From an uncultured Clostridia bacterium (GTDB lineage: Bacteria; Bacillota; Clostridia; Oscillospirales; Acutalibacteraceae): a stretch of 64,000 nucleotides of DNA. The translations under genes were made by a program, and so were the position numbers. Under the pieces are notes generated by a model, which made no database searches, was not told where the DNA came from, and was given only the letters and a program-made list of their open reading frames with translations. The DNA is taken from positions 62,001 to 126,000 of the forward strand of contig CAMCHQ010000001.1 of assembly GCA_945874765.1 (NCBI GenBank). Direction: 5' to 3'. Of the stretch, positions 8,046-15,541 are shown piece after piece. The stretch's first letter is position 1. The number at the start of each line of letters is the position of its first letter.

Positions 8046-8083
8046 AAGGCTATGTAATCCAACTCGGGCTACATAGCCTTTTT
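8046..8083 (+). terminator. Terminator of the cargo operon
   Basis: AAGGCTATGTA (8046-8056) pairs with TACATAGCCTT (8070-8080), followed by TTT. It directly follows the last cargo gene. Confidence 0.85.
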
Positions 8084-8134
8084 AATAAGAAAGAAAAAAT
8101 TATGAGTGGCTTACATAAAATTTTCCTCAAAGTA

Positions 8135-8164
8135 TTGACAAACATATGTTCTGTGATGTATAAT
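8135..8164 (+). promoter_or_regulatory. Promoter with LexA-box-like dyad upstream of the mobilization module
   Basis: TTGACA (8135-8140), 18-nt spacer, TATAAT (8159-8164). The spacer holds AAACATATGTTC (8140-8151), one base from the GAACATATGTTC form of the Gram-positive LexA (SOS) operator. Its position between -35 and -10 would allow repression. Confidence 0.7.
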
Positions 8165-8169
8165 AAAAC

Positions 8170-8430
8170 AGTCTCTACAGAGAGATACAACTGAATATAA
8201 GAAATCACAATTTTAAGGGACGACTAAAAGTCGGATAATGTCTGCGATATACTAAGCGAAAATATCGCCGCTTCCGTCAACGCTTTGGTACTGTTGGCAG
8301 ACGGAAAGCGAATAAACAGTCCCGTCTTTGATTTTCAAAGCCGGTTACATTGATGTGATACCAAAGCCGCAAGGGATAAGTCTATCCTTTTGTATCGGTC
8401 GGTATGCGTTGATGTACCGGCTTTTTTGTT
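8170..8430 (+). ncRNA. Candidate structured RNA upstream of mobC, with its own terminator
   Basis: No ORF is convincing here, but complementarity is dense. GGGAC (8217-8221) and GTCCC (8319-8323) enclose three hairpins: CGAC/GTCG (8221-8233), GCGATAT/ATATCGC (8244-8268) and CTTCCGTC/GACGGAAG (8271-8308). Next come TTTGA/TCAAA (about 8327-8339) and a long branched hairpin beginning GCCGG and ending CCGGC (about 8340-8421), which contains AAGGGATA/TATCCTTT and is followed by TTTTTTG. The shape is a multi-branch junction plus an intrinsic terminator, about 260 nt downstream of the promoter. It could be a small regulatory RNA or a leader controlling mobC. I do not recognise a named RNA family. 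Confidence 0.55.
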
Positions 8431-8716
8431 GCCCAAAAGTCGGTTACAACTTAATGACCGGCTGAATGGGATATGATTTTGCCAAGACCTCTTGTGTGAA
8501 CAGAGCGAGCGAAACAACGCTGCGGTGAGATTCCGGGGCAGGAACTGCATTTAGGCAGAACGGCAAATAGCATAACGGTTGCGGCAATACGGATGTCGCA
8601 TACCGTAACGAGCAGGGAAACTGTATTGACAGTTTCCGCTCAAATCGACAGCGTGTGTCGATTACTCTTTGGGGAATACCCCAATCCCCTAAAAAATCTA
8701 AGAAAGGACTGATGTT
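8431..8716 (+). other. Non-coding region before mobC, likely oriT
   Basis: No gene is seen. Three tight hairpins sit next to mobC: GGAAACTG/CAGTTTCC (8616-8637), ATCGACA/TGTCGAT (8644-8662) and GGGG-AATA-CCCC (8671-8682), plus AGTCGGT/ACCGGCT (about 8448-8462). A cluster of inverted repeats immediately upstream of mobC and the relaxase gene is the usual place for an origin of transfer. The nick site cannot be identified from sequence alone. Confidence 0.45.
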
Positions 8717-9112
8717 ATGAATGAAGTTAAGAACAAAAATCTGTTTATCCGTGTAAGTCAAAAAGAGAAAAATATCATTGAATTAAATGCTGAAAAGTGC
8801 GGGCTTTCCGTGTCGGAATATCTCCGCCAGCGTGCGTTGGGATATATGCCGAGAGCAGTTTTGCCCGAAGTATTCTTCTCTTTTAATGACAAGTTAGATG
8901 AACTCTGCGTTGTTTGTGAGGGCAAAATCTCACCTGATACGGAAGAAAAAATCATCTCACTCATTGAAAGTATTACCGAAGAACTGATACTGCCGAAGCG
9001 TGAAAGGCTGGTGCAATCGGGGCCCCCGCAAAGCCTGCTTTGTGGGGAAAAGGAGCATCCACGGATTGTTGAGTTTTCGACGCTTGCGGCGGAAACGATG
9101 AAAGGAGTGTGA
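8717..9112 (+). CDS. mobC: MobC-like relaxosome accessory protein
   Basis: 131 residues. The N-terminal about 45 residues (NLFIRVSQKEKNIIELNAEK, then GLSVSEYLRQRALG) fit the ribbon-helix-helix DNA-binding fold of MobC proteins, which bind oriT and help the relaxase melt and nick DNA. The remainder is mainly helical. AAAGGA precedes the ATG. The stop is 6 nt from the relaxase GTG, so the two are co-translated. An unusually G/C-rich patch (about 9019-9050) near the 3' end differs from the AT-rich cargo genes and fits a separate origin for the backbone. Confidence 0.85.
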   Translation: MNEVKNKNLFIRVSQKEKNIIELNAEKCGLSVSEYLRQRALGYMPRAVLPEVFFSFNDKLDELCVVCEGKISPDTEEKIISLIESITEELILPKRERLVQSGPPQSLLCGEKEHPRIVEFSTLAAETMKGV

Positions 9113-9118
9113 TGCGAC

Positions 9119-10471
9119 GTGGCTACAACCGGATTTTGGCCTGTCAAAAGCAGGCTCAAAGAAGTAATTGATTATGCGGAAAACCCCGACAAGACCATAG
9201 ATAAAAAGTATGTGGACACCGACCTATACGCCGCCTTGCAGTATGCGGCAGATGATAAGAAAACGGATGAGCGTATGTATGTGTCAGGTATCAACTGCAA
9301 TGCAAAACGAGCCTATGAGCGTATGACGGCAACTAAAAAACGCTTTGGCAAAACAGGCGGTAATGTAGCGTATCACGGGTATCAGAGCTTTCAGACGGGT
9401 GAGGTTACACCTGAGGAAGCGCACAAAATCGGTATGGAAACCGCAAGGCGTATGTGGGGCGGGAATTACGAAATTGTTGTTACCACACACCTTAATACAG
9501 ATAATATCCATAACCATTTTGTTGTTAATTCCGTATCCTTTAAGACCGGCAGAAAGTTTGAAAACCATATTTCCGACCATTACAGACTTCGTGAAATTTC
9601 CGATGCCGTATGTTTGGATTACGGTAAAAGTGTACTTAAAGAAGCAAACTTTTACGGTGGCGATAAAAAAGAATACTGGCTGAAAAAGAAAGGCAATATG
9701 ACCCACCGAGAACTATTGAAATCGGATATTGATACCGCCATTTCACAGTCAACCAATTTTAAAGCCTTTGAAATTCGCCTAAAGGATATGGGATATATCA
9801 TACAGCGTGGCGAGGAATATGCCCACTATTCCGTCAAAGCACCAAGCTGGCAGAGGGCAATCCGTTTAGACAGACTGGGAAAGGAATACTCTCCCTCCGC
9901 TATTCGTGAAAGGCTGCTTGATAATCAGCGCCATATCGGTTATGTTCCGTTTCAAAAGCCTAAGTATGCACCGCTTATTATGCTTGAAATCGAATACCGA
10001 AAGGCAAAGAAGATGGACGGCGTACAGGTAATGTTCCAACTTGTGATTGAGCTCTGCAAATTGATTACAGGTAATAATATTACGCCGCAGACTCCGAGAC
10101 CGCTGTCTCCCGAAATGAGGCAAGAGGTTGTAAAACTTGATAAAACGCTGAAAGAATACAAGTTCCTATGTGAGAATCATATAGATTCCCCGCAGGAGCT
10201 TGTTTCTTTTATCAGCGAAAAGCGCGAACAGATAGATGTTTTAGAAAAAGAAAGGCAGTCTGTCTATAACCGCAACCGTCATAAGAAAAGCAAGGAGATA
10301 AACGCACAGGCAAGGGAAATTACAGCACAAATCAAACCTTTGCGTGAAGAACTATCCGTAGCAAAAGCGGTTCTTGCAAAAATACCGAAACTAAAAGAAC
10401 TGCTTGAAATCGAAAGGCAGACAGAAAATGATGCCATCTACAAAACGAAAGAAAGAGGTTATACACGATGA
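9119..10471 (+). CDS. MOBP-type relaxase / mobilization nuclease
   Basis: 450 residues from GTG at 9119, preceded by AAAGGAG. The start MATTGFWPVKSRLKEVIDYA is the standard opening of the relaxases of Clostridia mobilizable elements. The catalytic histidine cluster is visible as HLNTDNIHNHFVVN at about residues 124-137 (VirD2-like motif III), and HGYQSF lies upstream. The protein would nick oriT, stay bound to the 5' end of the strand through a tyrosine, and pilot transfer using another element's conjugation machinery; no type IV secretion genes are present here. The C-terminal about 120 residues are charged and coiled-coil-like. It overlaps the next gene by 4 nt (ATGA). Confidence 0.92.
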   Translation: MATTGFWPVKSRLKEVIDYAENPDKTIDKKYVDTDLYAALQYAADDKKTDERMYVSGINCNAKRAYERMTATKKRFGKTGGNVAYHGYQSFQTGEVTPEEAHKIGMETARRMWGGNYEIVVTTHLNTDNIHNHFVVNSVSFKTGRKFENHISDHYRLREISDAVCLDYGKSVLKEANFYGGDKKEYWLKKKGNMTHRELLKSDIDTAISQSTNFKAFEIRLKDMGYIIQRGEEYAHYSVKAPSWQRAIRLDRLGKEYSPSAIRERLLDNQRHIGYVPFQKPKYAPLIMLEIEYRKAKKMDGVQVMFQLVIELCKLITGNNITPQTPRPLSPEMRQEVVKLDKTLKEYKFLCENHIDSPQELVSFISEKREQIDVLEKERQSVYNRNRHKKSKEINAQAREITAQIKPLREELSVAKAVLAKIPKLKELLEIERQTENDAIYKTKERGYTR

Positions 10472-11376
10472 AAAATACAGAACAATTAGTAAATGAAATC
10501 TTATCCCCACCGAAGAAAAAGGCGGCGAACATACCCATTGAAAAGCTCCATACCTTTAACGGACATCCGTTCAAAGTCCTTGATAACGAGGAAATGGAGA
10601 TTTTAATCGAAAGTATCCGTCAGCAAGGAATACTCTCTCCGCTTATTGTAAGACCGATGGAAAACAAACCCGATGAATATGAGGTCATATCGGGACACCG
10701 AAGGTTGTACGCTTCTGTGAAAGCAGGGCTTACGGAAGTACCTGCTTTAATCTATCCCCTTGACCGCAATGCGGCAATTATTGCGGTGGTGGACAGTAAT
10801 ATCCACAGAGAACAGATACTGCCCAGCGAAAAAGCCTTTGCGTACAAAATGAAAATGGAAGCTATGAAAGAACAAGGTAAAAGAACGGATTTAACTTTAT
10901 CGCAAGTTGCGACAAAGTCGGATACCGCCGCAGCTATCGGCAAGGCACAGGGCGAAAGCCGTGACCAAGTATTCCGATATATCCGTCTTACTAACCTTAT
11001 TCCAGAAATCCTTCAAAAAGTTGACGAGGGTGCTATCGCTTTAAGTCCTGCCGTTGAGCTGTCATACTTATCCGAAGAACAGCAAAAAGTATTGCTTGAC
11101 GCTATGAGCCTGAACGACTGTACTCCCTCCCACGCCCAAAGTATCCGTATGAAAAAATCGGCACAGCAAGGCACTCTTTCTTCGGACAGTATTTATGAAA
11201 TTATGTCAGAGGAAAAAGCCAATCAGACTGAGCATATCAGTTTTAAAGTGCAGGATTTGCAGGCTTTCTTCCCAAAAAACTACACTCAAAAGCAGATGAC
11301 CGAAACCATCTTAAAATTGCTTTATGACTATCACAGAAAAAACGAACGAAAGCGTAACAGCCGTGACGAAAGGTAA
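10468..11376 (+). CDS. ParB/Spo0J-family protein
   Basis: 302 residues. Residues about 20-115 form a ParB N-terminal domain (IPIEKLHTFNGHPF, then SGHRRLYASVKAGLTEVPAL, with the GHRR motif of the CTP-binding pocket). A helix-turn-helix region and a helical tail follow. Such genes are common in mobilizable elements between the relaxase and the recombinase. They probably help maintain or regulate the excised circle, although no parA gene is present. Start ATGA overlaps the relaxase stop, so translation is coupled. Confidence 0.88.
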   Translation: MKNTEQLVNEILSPPKKKAANIPIEKLHTFNGHPFKVLDNEEMEILIESIRQQGILSPLIVRPMENKPDEYEVISGHRRLYASVKAGLTEVPALIYPLDRNAAIIAVVDSNIHREQILPSEKAFAYKMKMEAMKEQGKRTDLTLSQVATKSDTAAAIGKAQGESRDQVFRYIRLTNLIPEILQKVDEGAIALSPAVELSYLSEEQQKVLLDAMSLNDCTPSHAQSIRMKKSAQQGTLSSDSIYEIMSEEKANQTEHISFKVQDLQAFFPKNYTQKQMTETILKLLYDYHRKNERKRNSRDER

Positions 11377-11385
11377 GGTGACAAT

Positions 11386-11664
11386 ATGAAGAAAATAGAT
11401 ATGTTTCCGAACAATGAAGTAGTTTATGTGACTCCGCCGGAACAGATAGACGAAACCGAAGAAATCTGTGTTGTAGATTATCTGATACCGAGAAGTAATG
11501 AGCGCATATTTGACTATACAAAGGTACGCCGTTTCGGTGAAGATAATTTCACAATGAAAATCGGTGGAACGACCTATGAAGTATCCACACACTTTAATCC
11601 AAAAGGTAGGCAGTGTTTATTGGAACAATTCAAAGAATTGATACTGTCCGAACATTTAATTTGA
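11386..11664 (+). CDS. Small TnpW-like protein
   Basis: 92 residues, 9 nt after the ParB-like gene. The C-terminal half (MKIGGTTYEVSTHFNPKGRQ, then CLLEQFKELI) resembles the TnpW family of transposon-encoded proteins, in which a GxTTY-V--F/HF block is followed by a short helix. The N-terminal half (PEQIDETEEICVVDYLIP) is not recognised. Function unknown; it is typically found just before the serine recombinase, as here. Confidence 0.65.
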   Translation: MKKIDMFPNNEVVYVTPPEQIDETEEICVVDYLIPRSNERIFDYTKVRRFGEDNFTMKIGGTTYEVSTHFNPKGRQCLLEQFKELILSEHLI

Positions 11665-11686
11665 TAATCGCACCATAGAAAAAGAT

Positions 11687-11729
11687 AACAGGGCATACTA
11701 CAATAATTGTGCCTTTGCTATGCCCTGTT
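11687..11729. repeat. Hairpin in the recombinase leader
   Basis: AACAGGGCATA (11687-11697) and TATGCCCTGTT (11719-11729) form an 11-bp stem with a 21-nt loop, ending just before the recombinase ribosome-binding site (GAAAGGAG). There is no T-tract, so it may bind a protein or shield the start rather than terminate. Confidence 0.55.
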
Positions 11730-11750
11730 GTCGGAAAGGAGAAATGATTT

Positions 11751-13451
11751 ATGACAACAGCAAACAATATTAAAGGGCAGACAGAAGAAAAAATCACAGC
11801 GTTGTACTGTAGATTATCGGTTGATGATGACAAGAAAGACGCCGAGTCAAATTCCATAACCAATCAAAAGCAAATACTGTTAGATTACTGCCAAAAGCAG
11901 GGCTTTACAAACACGATGTTTTTTGTAGATGACGGTATTTCCGGCACAAGCTTTGAGCGAGGCGGCTTTCAGCAGATGCAGAAAATGGTGGAGGAAGGCA
12001 AAATATGCAGAGTTATCGTTAAAGACCTCTCCCGTTTCGGTCGAGAGATGGTTGAAGCAGGCAGACTGACTCAAATTGTATATCCTTCCTTGGATGTTAC
12101 CTTTATCTCACTCCACGAGAATGTAAACAGCACTACCGGCGAGGGTATGGAAATGCTGCCGTTTTACAACATATTCAACGAGTGGTATGCGGCACAAACC
12201 TCTAAGAAAATCCGTGCGGTGTGGCAGTCGAAAGCGGAAAACGGAAAGCGTGTCTCACCGACCGTTCCTTTTGGATATGTGAAAGACCCTAATGATAAAG
12301 AGAAATGGCTGATTGACGAGCCAGCCGCCGAAGTGGTACGCAAAATCTACGCTTTGTGTCTTGCAGGACGAGGTCCGTCACAGATTGCAAGACAGTTGGA
12401 GAAAGAGAGAATCCTTGTCCCCTCTGCCTACTATGAATCTGTCGGCAGAAGCCACGCACAGAAAGTACCAACTAATCCGTATAGTTGGGATCAGGCAACG
12501 GTTGTAGGTATTCTTGAAAACCGACAGTATACGGGTTGTGCGGTGAACTTCAAAAGCACTACGGTCAGTTACAAGGTTCACAAGAAAATTCATAATGCCA
12601 AAGAAGATTACCAAATCATACCGAATATGCAGGAGCCGATAATATCCGAAGAACAATGGCTGAGGGTGCAGGAACTTCGCAAACACCGCCGCAGACCGAC
12701 AGCAACCGGAAGAACAAGCCTGTTTTCGGGATTGGTATATTGCCCAGATTGCGGCGCAAAACTGCATTTCTGTGCTGCAAAGAGTCTGAAACGCAATCAG
12801 GAATTTTGGAGATGTTCCAACTACAAGGATGGCAGAGGGACTTGTCAAATCCACTATATCCGTGACGTTGTGCTTGAAAGAATAGTGCTTGAAGCAATCA
12901 GCAGCTTAGCGGATTTTGTGAAATGCCACGAGCCGGTATTTCTGTATATGCTTGCAAAGAAAACCAATGCTATGCGACAGAAAGAACACAAAAGGCTGGA
13001 GCAGGCGGTGGAACAAGGCACAAAGAGAATCGCCGAAATTGACAGGTTGATTGAAAAGGTTTTCGAGCAAAACGCAAGCGGCATACTCTCCGATGAACGC
13101 TTTTCTAAAATGCTTCAAAGCTATGAGAAAGAGCAAAAAGCATTAACACAGGAGGTTGCCGACAGCAGACAGACCTTAGAGGAAGCCAAGCAGAAAGCAA
13201 CGGATTTAAGGCTTTTACTCCGTACTCTGCGTGAAATGACCGAAATAAACGAACTCACGCCGACAATTGTAAATTCTCTGATTGAGCGTATTGAAGTCCA
13301 TAATAACGACAAATCAAGCGGTCATTGTTATGTGAAGGTAGATATTTACTTTACTGCGGTTGGTATGATAGATATTCCAACCGAACAGGAAATTCTTGCT
13401 ATGATGGAAGAAATACGGGCAAATCCGCAGGACTTCCGCTTTGTAGCATAA
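11751..13451 (+). CDS. Large serine recombinase (TnpX/TndX-like integrase)
   Basis: 566 residues. The N-terminal resolvase domain carries the nucleophile region ALYCRLSVDDD (about residues 15-25) and the conserved DLSRFGREMVEAG at about 90-102. A recombinase domain follows (VPFGYVKDPNDKEKWLIDEP), then a zinc ribbon (LVYCPDCGAKLHFC...FWRCSNY...GTC) and a coiled-coil region (about 400-500) typical of large serine integrases. It would excise the element as a circle and insert it at a short core. It is the last gene before the right junction, and GAAAGGAG precedes the ATG. Length is normal and no frame is broken, so the enzyme is probably active. Confidence 0.95.
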   Translation: MTTANNIKGQTEEKITALYCRLSVDDDKKDAESNSITNQKQILLDYCQKQGFTNTMFFVDDGISGTSFERGGFQQMQKMVEEGKICRVIVKDLSRFGREMVEAGRLTQIVYPSLDVTFISLHENVNSTTGEGMEMLPFYNIFNEWYAAQTSKKIRAVWQSKAENGKRVSPTVPFGYVKDPNDKEKWLIDEPAAEVVRKIYALCLAGRGPSQIARQLEKERILVPSAYYESVGRSHAQKVPTNPYSWDQATVVGILENRQYTGCAVNFKSTTVSYKVHKKIHNAKEDYQIIPNMQEPIISEEQWLRVQELRKHRRRPTATGRTSLFSGLVYCPDCGAKLHFCAAKSLKRNQEFWRCSNYKDGRGTCQIHYIRDVVLERIVLEAISSLADFVKCHEPVFLYMLAKKTNAMRQKEHKRLEQAVEQGTKRIAEIDRLIEKVFEQNASGILSDERFSKMLQSYEKEQKALTQEVADSRQTLEEAKQKATDLRLLLRTLREMTEINELTPTIVNSLIERIEVHNNDKSSGHCYVKVDIYFTAVGMIDIPTEQEILAMMEEIRANPQDFRFVA

Positions 13452-13462
13452 GAGAAAAAGAA

Positions 13463-13496
13463 TACGGTGTAACCCATTTTACTGAGTTACACCGTA
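13463..13496 (-). terminator. Hairpin terminator between the recombinase and the alkylation-repair gene
   Basis: TACGGTGTAAC (13463-13473) pairs with GTTACACCGTA (13486-13496). On the minus strand it is followed by TTCTTTTTC, so it best terminates the alkylation-repair gene, but it may work for both convergent genes. It overlaps the left arm of the proposed attR. Confidence 0.7.
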
Positions 13497-13529
13497 CCCT
13501 ACATAAAAACTTCCTTATCTGGCGTTGCC
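13470..13529. other. Putative attR of the integrated mobilizable element
   Basis: The core TACATAAAAA (13500-13509) is identical to the core at 2422-2431. TAAC lies 29 nt before both cores, and GGCGTT follows at nearly the same distance on the right (13521-13526 here, 2445-2450 at attL). The right arm (13509-13529) is the near reverse complement of the attL left arm. It lies inside the 3' end of the alkylation-repair gene, whose stop codon (13499-13501) straddles the core edge. With attL this gives an element of about 11.1 kb. Confidence 0.6.
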
Positions 13530-14209
13530 AAATGCCGACTGTTTTTTATTTTAAGCGTCTTTAAATATGCCTTATCCTCGTCTGATACTCTAAGGGATTC
13601 GCATATTTTTTGAATAGTTTTATTATGAACCCAAGGCTGTAATTTTTTGCCTTTAATGATACCGTCCACCTTATCCTTATAGTCAACATAAGCAGTTGCC
13701 AAAGTCCACGCAATTGCCATATTGATATAATATTCATCTCTTTTTATTGACAAAAGGATATTTAACACATTATCTATATATTCATCTTTTAAATAATAAT
13801 CGAGCATCATAACACACATAAAGCGCACTTCATACTCACTGCCGTTTTTGTATTTAAGAATATAATTTAAAACTTCATCAATATTTTTTAAAGTAAACTT
13901 AAATGTAGCCGCACAGCAATCGCAGATACCCCAATTATCAATAAGCGGTACAAATTCGTCAAGAAGAGAAAGTCTTTGCTCAATGCTTAAATTCTTATTA
14001 TATTCGATAACCATACCCTTTATCATTTTTTCTTCATAATAAAAGGTATCAACAAATGCATTTTCTTTAGCCGCCGCTTTTGCAATTTTCCTGATATTCG
14101 GAAGTCTTACGCCTATTACCTTATCTCTTTCAATATTCGGAATAAGTTTTGAATGAAAATCTCCGTATTTTTCATCTTGATTTTTAAATAATTCTTCTCT
14201 TACGTTCAT
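13499..14209 (-). CDS. DNA alkylation repair protein (AlkD-like, HEAT-repeat glycosylase family)
   Basis: 236 residues from the ATG at 14209. The ORF could start eight codons earlier, but that ATG has no ribosome-binding site and overlaps the preceding stop. The fold is helical, with family blocks MNVREELFKNQDEKYGDFHS, GVRLPNIRKIAK, LIDNWGICDCCAATFK and NMAIAWTLATAYVDY. Such proteins remove bulky or cationic alkylated bases such as 3-methyladenine and 7-methylguanine. Length is normal for the family. The last codons and the stop lie in the element junction, so the native C-terminus before insertion may have differed. It was probably followed by the MATE gene before insertion. Confidence 0.88.
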   Translation of the reverse strand: MNVREELFKNQDEKYGDFHSKLIPNIERDKVIGVRLPNIRKIAKAAAKENAFVDTFYYEEKMIKGMVIEYNKNLSIEQRLSLLDEFVPLIDNWGICDCCAATFKFTLKNIDEVLNYILKYKNGSEYEVRFMCVMMLDYYLKDEYIDNVLNILLSIKRDEYYINMAIAWTLATAYVDYKDKVDGIIKGKKLQPWVHNKTIQKICESLRVSDEDKAYLKTLKIKNSRHLATPDKEVFM

Positions 14210-14232
14210 AATATCACCGAGGATATTATACA

Positions 14233-15468
14233 TTAAGCAATATATTCTTTCAAGTCATCAATAATACTCTTTTCCATTATAATCTTATTTTCTCTTATTT
14301 CGCAATCAAGTTTGATTTCATCAACAAGTTTGGGATTTCTTAGTTCAATTGAATTATCGTTAAATCTGATTATATTCTGCACACCGCCTAAAGAGGACAC
14401 GGTATTTTTCAGCTTATTCGGTATATAAATATTTAAAAGTGAACTGATTCCGTACTTTTCATAAAAATATTTGGTGACAAAATAACCTATTGCAACAAAA
14501 ACAATTGAAACAGTTACAAGATAAACGTATTTATCGGCATTAGAAAGTATTTCAAATATTCCGCCGCCGAACGAGAAGCCGACAGATATTTTTACTAATG
14601 ACGCACAGAAATAGCAAAGTGAAGAAACGGCACACATACTCAAAAACAAATACGGGCTTTCAAAAAGAACAAAAAGCATAAAGAGATTAATATTACCGCA
14701 AAGAACGGCTGAAGAAAAAATCACGATAAAAACAATTTTTTCAACACCTTTAAGTTCTTTAAAAAGTGATGAAAATACGCCGACAATAAGAAAGATTAAA
14801 TATGAATGGCCCGAAAGATAATTTATAATCGAATTTGATTTAATCCCCGCTTTAAATAAATTAACAGCGCCGCTTATGATATGATTATCACTCAGTGCAG
14901 TTGAACCGAAACTTTTGTAATAAAACATATTTTCAAAATTTGAAAAGTCAAAAGGTGAAAAAAGAGAATTAATAAAGCCGAACAAAGCCGATGAAACATT
15001 ACCTTTATTAGATACAAAAGTTGCCATAACCATAATCAGATTATTATAATAATCAAACAAAAAGGTACATAAAACAGCAAAAATCAGAGTTGACAGAATA
15101 ATCAATAAAGTTGCGGTTATAAAATTTAAATTTTCATAGCAGTAATATGTCAACAAAGAAATCAATATTGCAAAAAAATATGATTTAGACTGTGTAAACA
15201 CTGAATAGAAAATAAAAGCGGAAAACAGCGAAAGTAACGCCTTAGCACTTTTTCTGCCTTTAACCAAATAAAAAGTCGTAAAGAAAGCAATTGAAAGCGG
15301 TGCAAAAAATTCAAGAGAAGATGAAAGAGCTGAAAATGACACAATATCGTTATTAAATTTCACCGACAAAAAGTCAAAAAAAGCCTTAAATGCAAAAATA
15401 AGCGATGATATTATGAAAGAGGCAAGCATTGCATTTTTTATTTTATTAAAATTACTGTAAATATTCAT
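14233..15468 (-). CDS. Degenerate PTS EIIC-EIIB-like membrane protein
   Basis: 411 residues from the ATG at 15468; the track's longer start runs back through a terminator. About ten hydrophobic helices are followed by a soluble tail. The layout resembles the glucose/N-acetylglucosamine PTS permeases: FGFINSLFSPFDFSNFENMF fits the EIIC block FLNRLLIPFGLHH, and VGFSFGGGIFEILSN fits the final EIIC helix entry. The tail (KLKNTVSSLGGVQNIIRFND, then SIELRNPKLVDE) lines up with an EIIB domain, but the phosphorylatable cysteine of the DACITRLR motif is absent. It therefore cannot act as a normal phosphotransferase permease. Role unknown: a sensor, a facilitator or a decayed gene. Confidence 0.6.
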   Translation of the reverse strand: MNIYSNFNKIKNAMLASFIISSLIFAFKAFFDFLSVKFNNDIVSFSALSSSLEFFAPLSIAFFTTFYLVKGRKSAKALLSLFSAFIFYSVFTQSKSYFFAILISLLTYYCYENLNFITATLLIILSTLIFAVLCTFLFDYYNNLIMVMATFVSNKGNVSSALFGFINSLFSPFDFSNFENMFYYKSFGSTALSDNHIISGAVNLFKAGIKSNSIINYLSGHSYLIFLIVGVFSSLFKELKGVEKIVFIVIFSSAVLCGNINLFMLFVLFESPYLFLSMCAVSSLCYFCASLVKISVGFSFGGGIFEILSNADKYVYLVTVSIVFVAIGYFVTKYFYEKYGISSLLNIYIPNKLKNTVSSLGGVQNIIRFNDNSIELRNPKLVDEIKLDCEIRENKIIMEKSIIDDLKEYIA

Positions 15469-15500
15469 ACACCTATTATTGCCAATTGACAAAAAAATAA

Positions 15501-15531
15501 ACAAGAGCAAGAAAAAATTTCCTGCTCTTGT
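15501..15531 (-). terminator. Terminator after radC
   Basis: ACAAGAGCA (15501-15509) pairs with TGCTCTTGT (15523-15531); on the minus strand TTTATTTTTTTG follows. It separates radC from the PTS-like gene. Confidence 0.85.
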
Positions 15532-15541
15532 AACAATTTAA

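Noticed and set aside
8217-8323. Riboswitch such as cobalamin or a class I-type motif
   Set aside because: The branched shape fits loosely, but none of the conserved sequence blocks of known riboswitches is present.
8335-8761. Two overlapping minus-strand ORFs in the mobC leader
   Set aside because: They lie in the structured, oriT-like region, have no ribosome-binding site and no recognisable protein features.
15469-15510. Longer start of the PTS-like protein
   Set aside because: It overlaps the terminator after radC.
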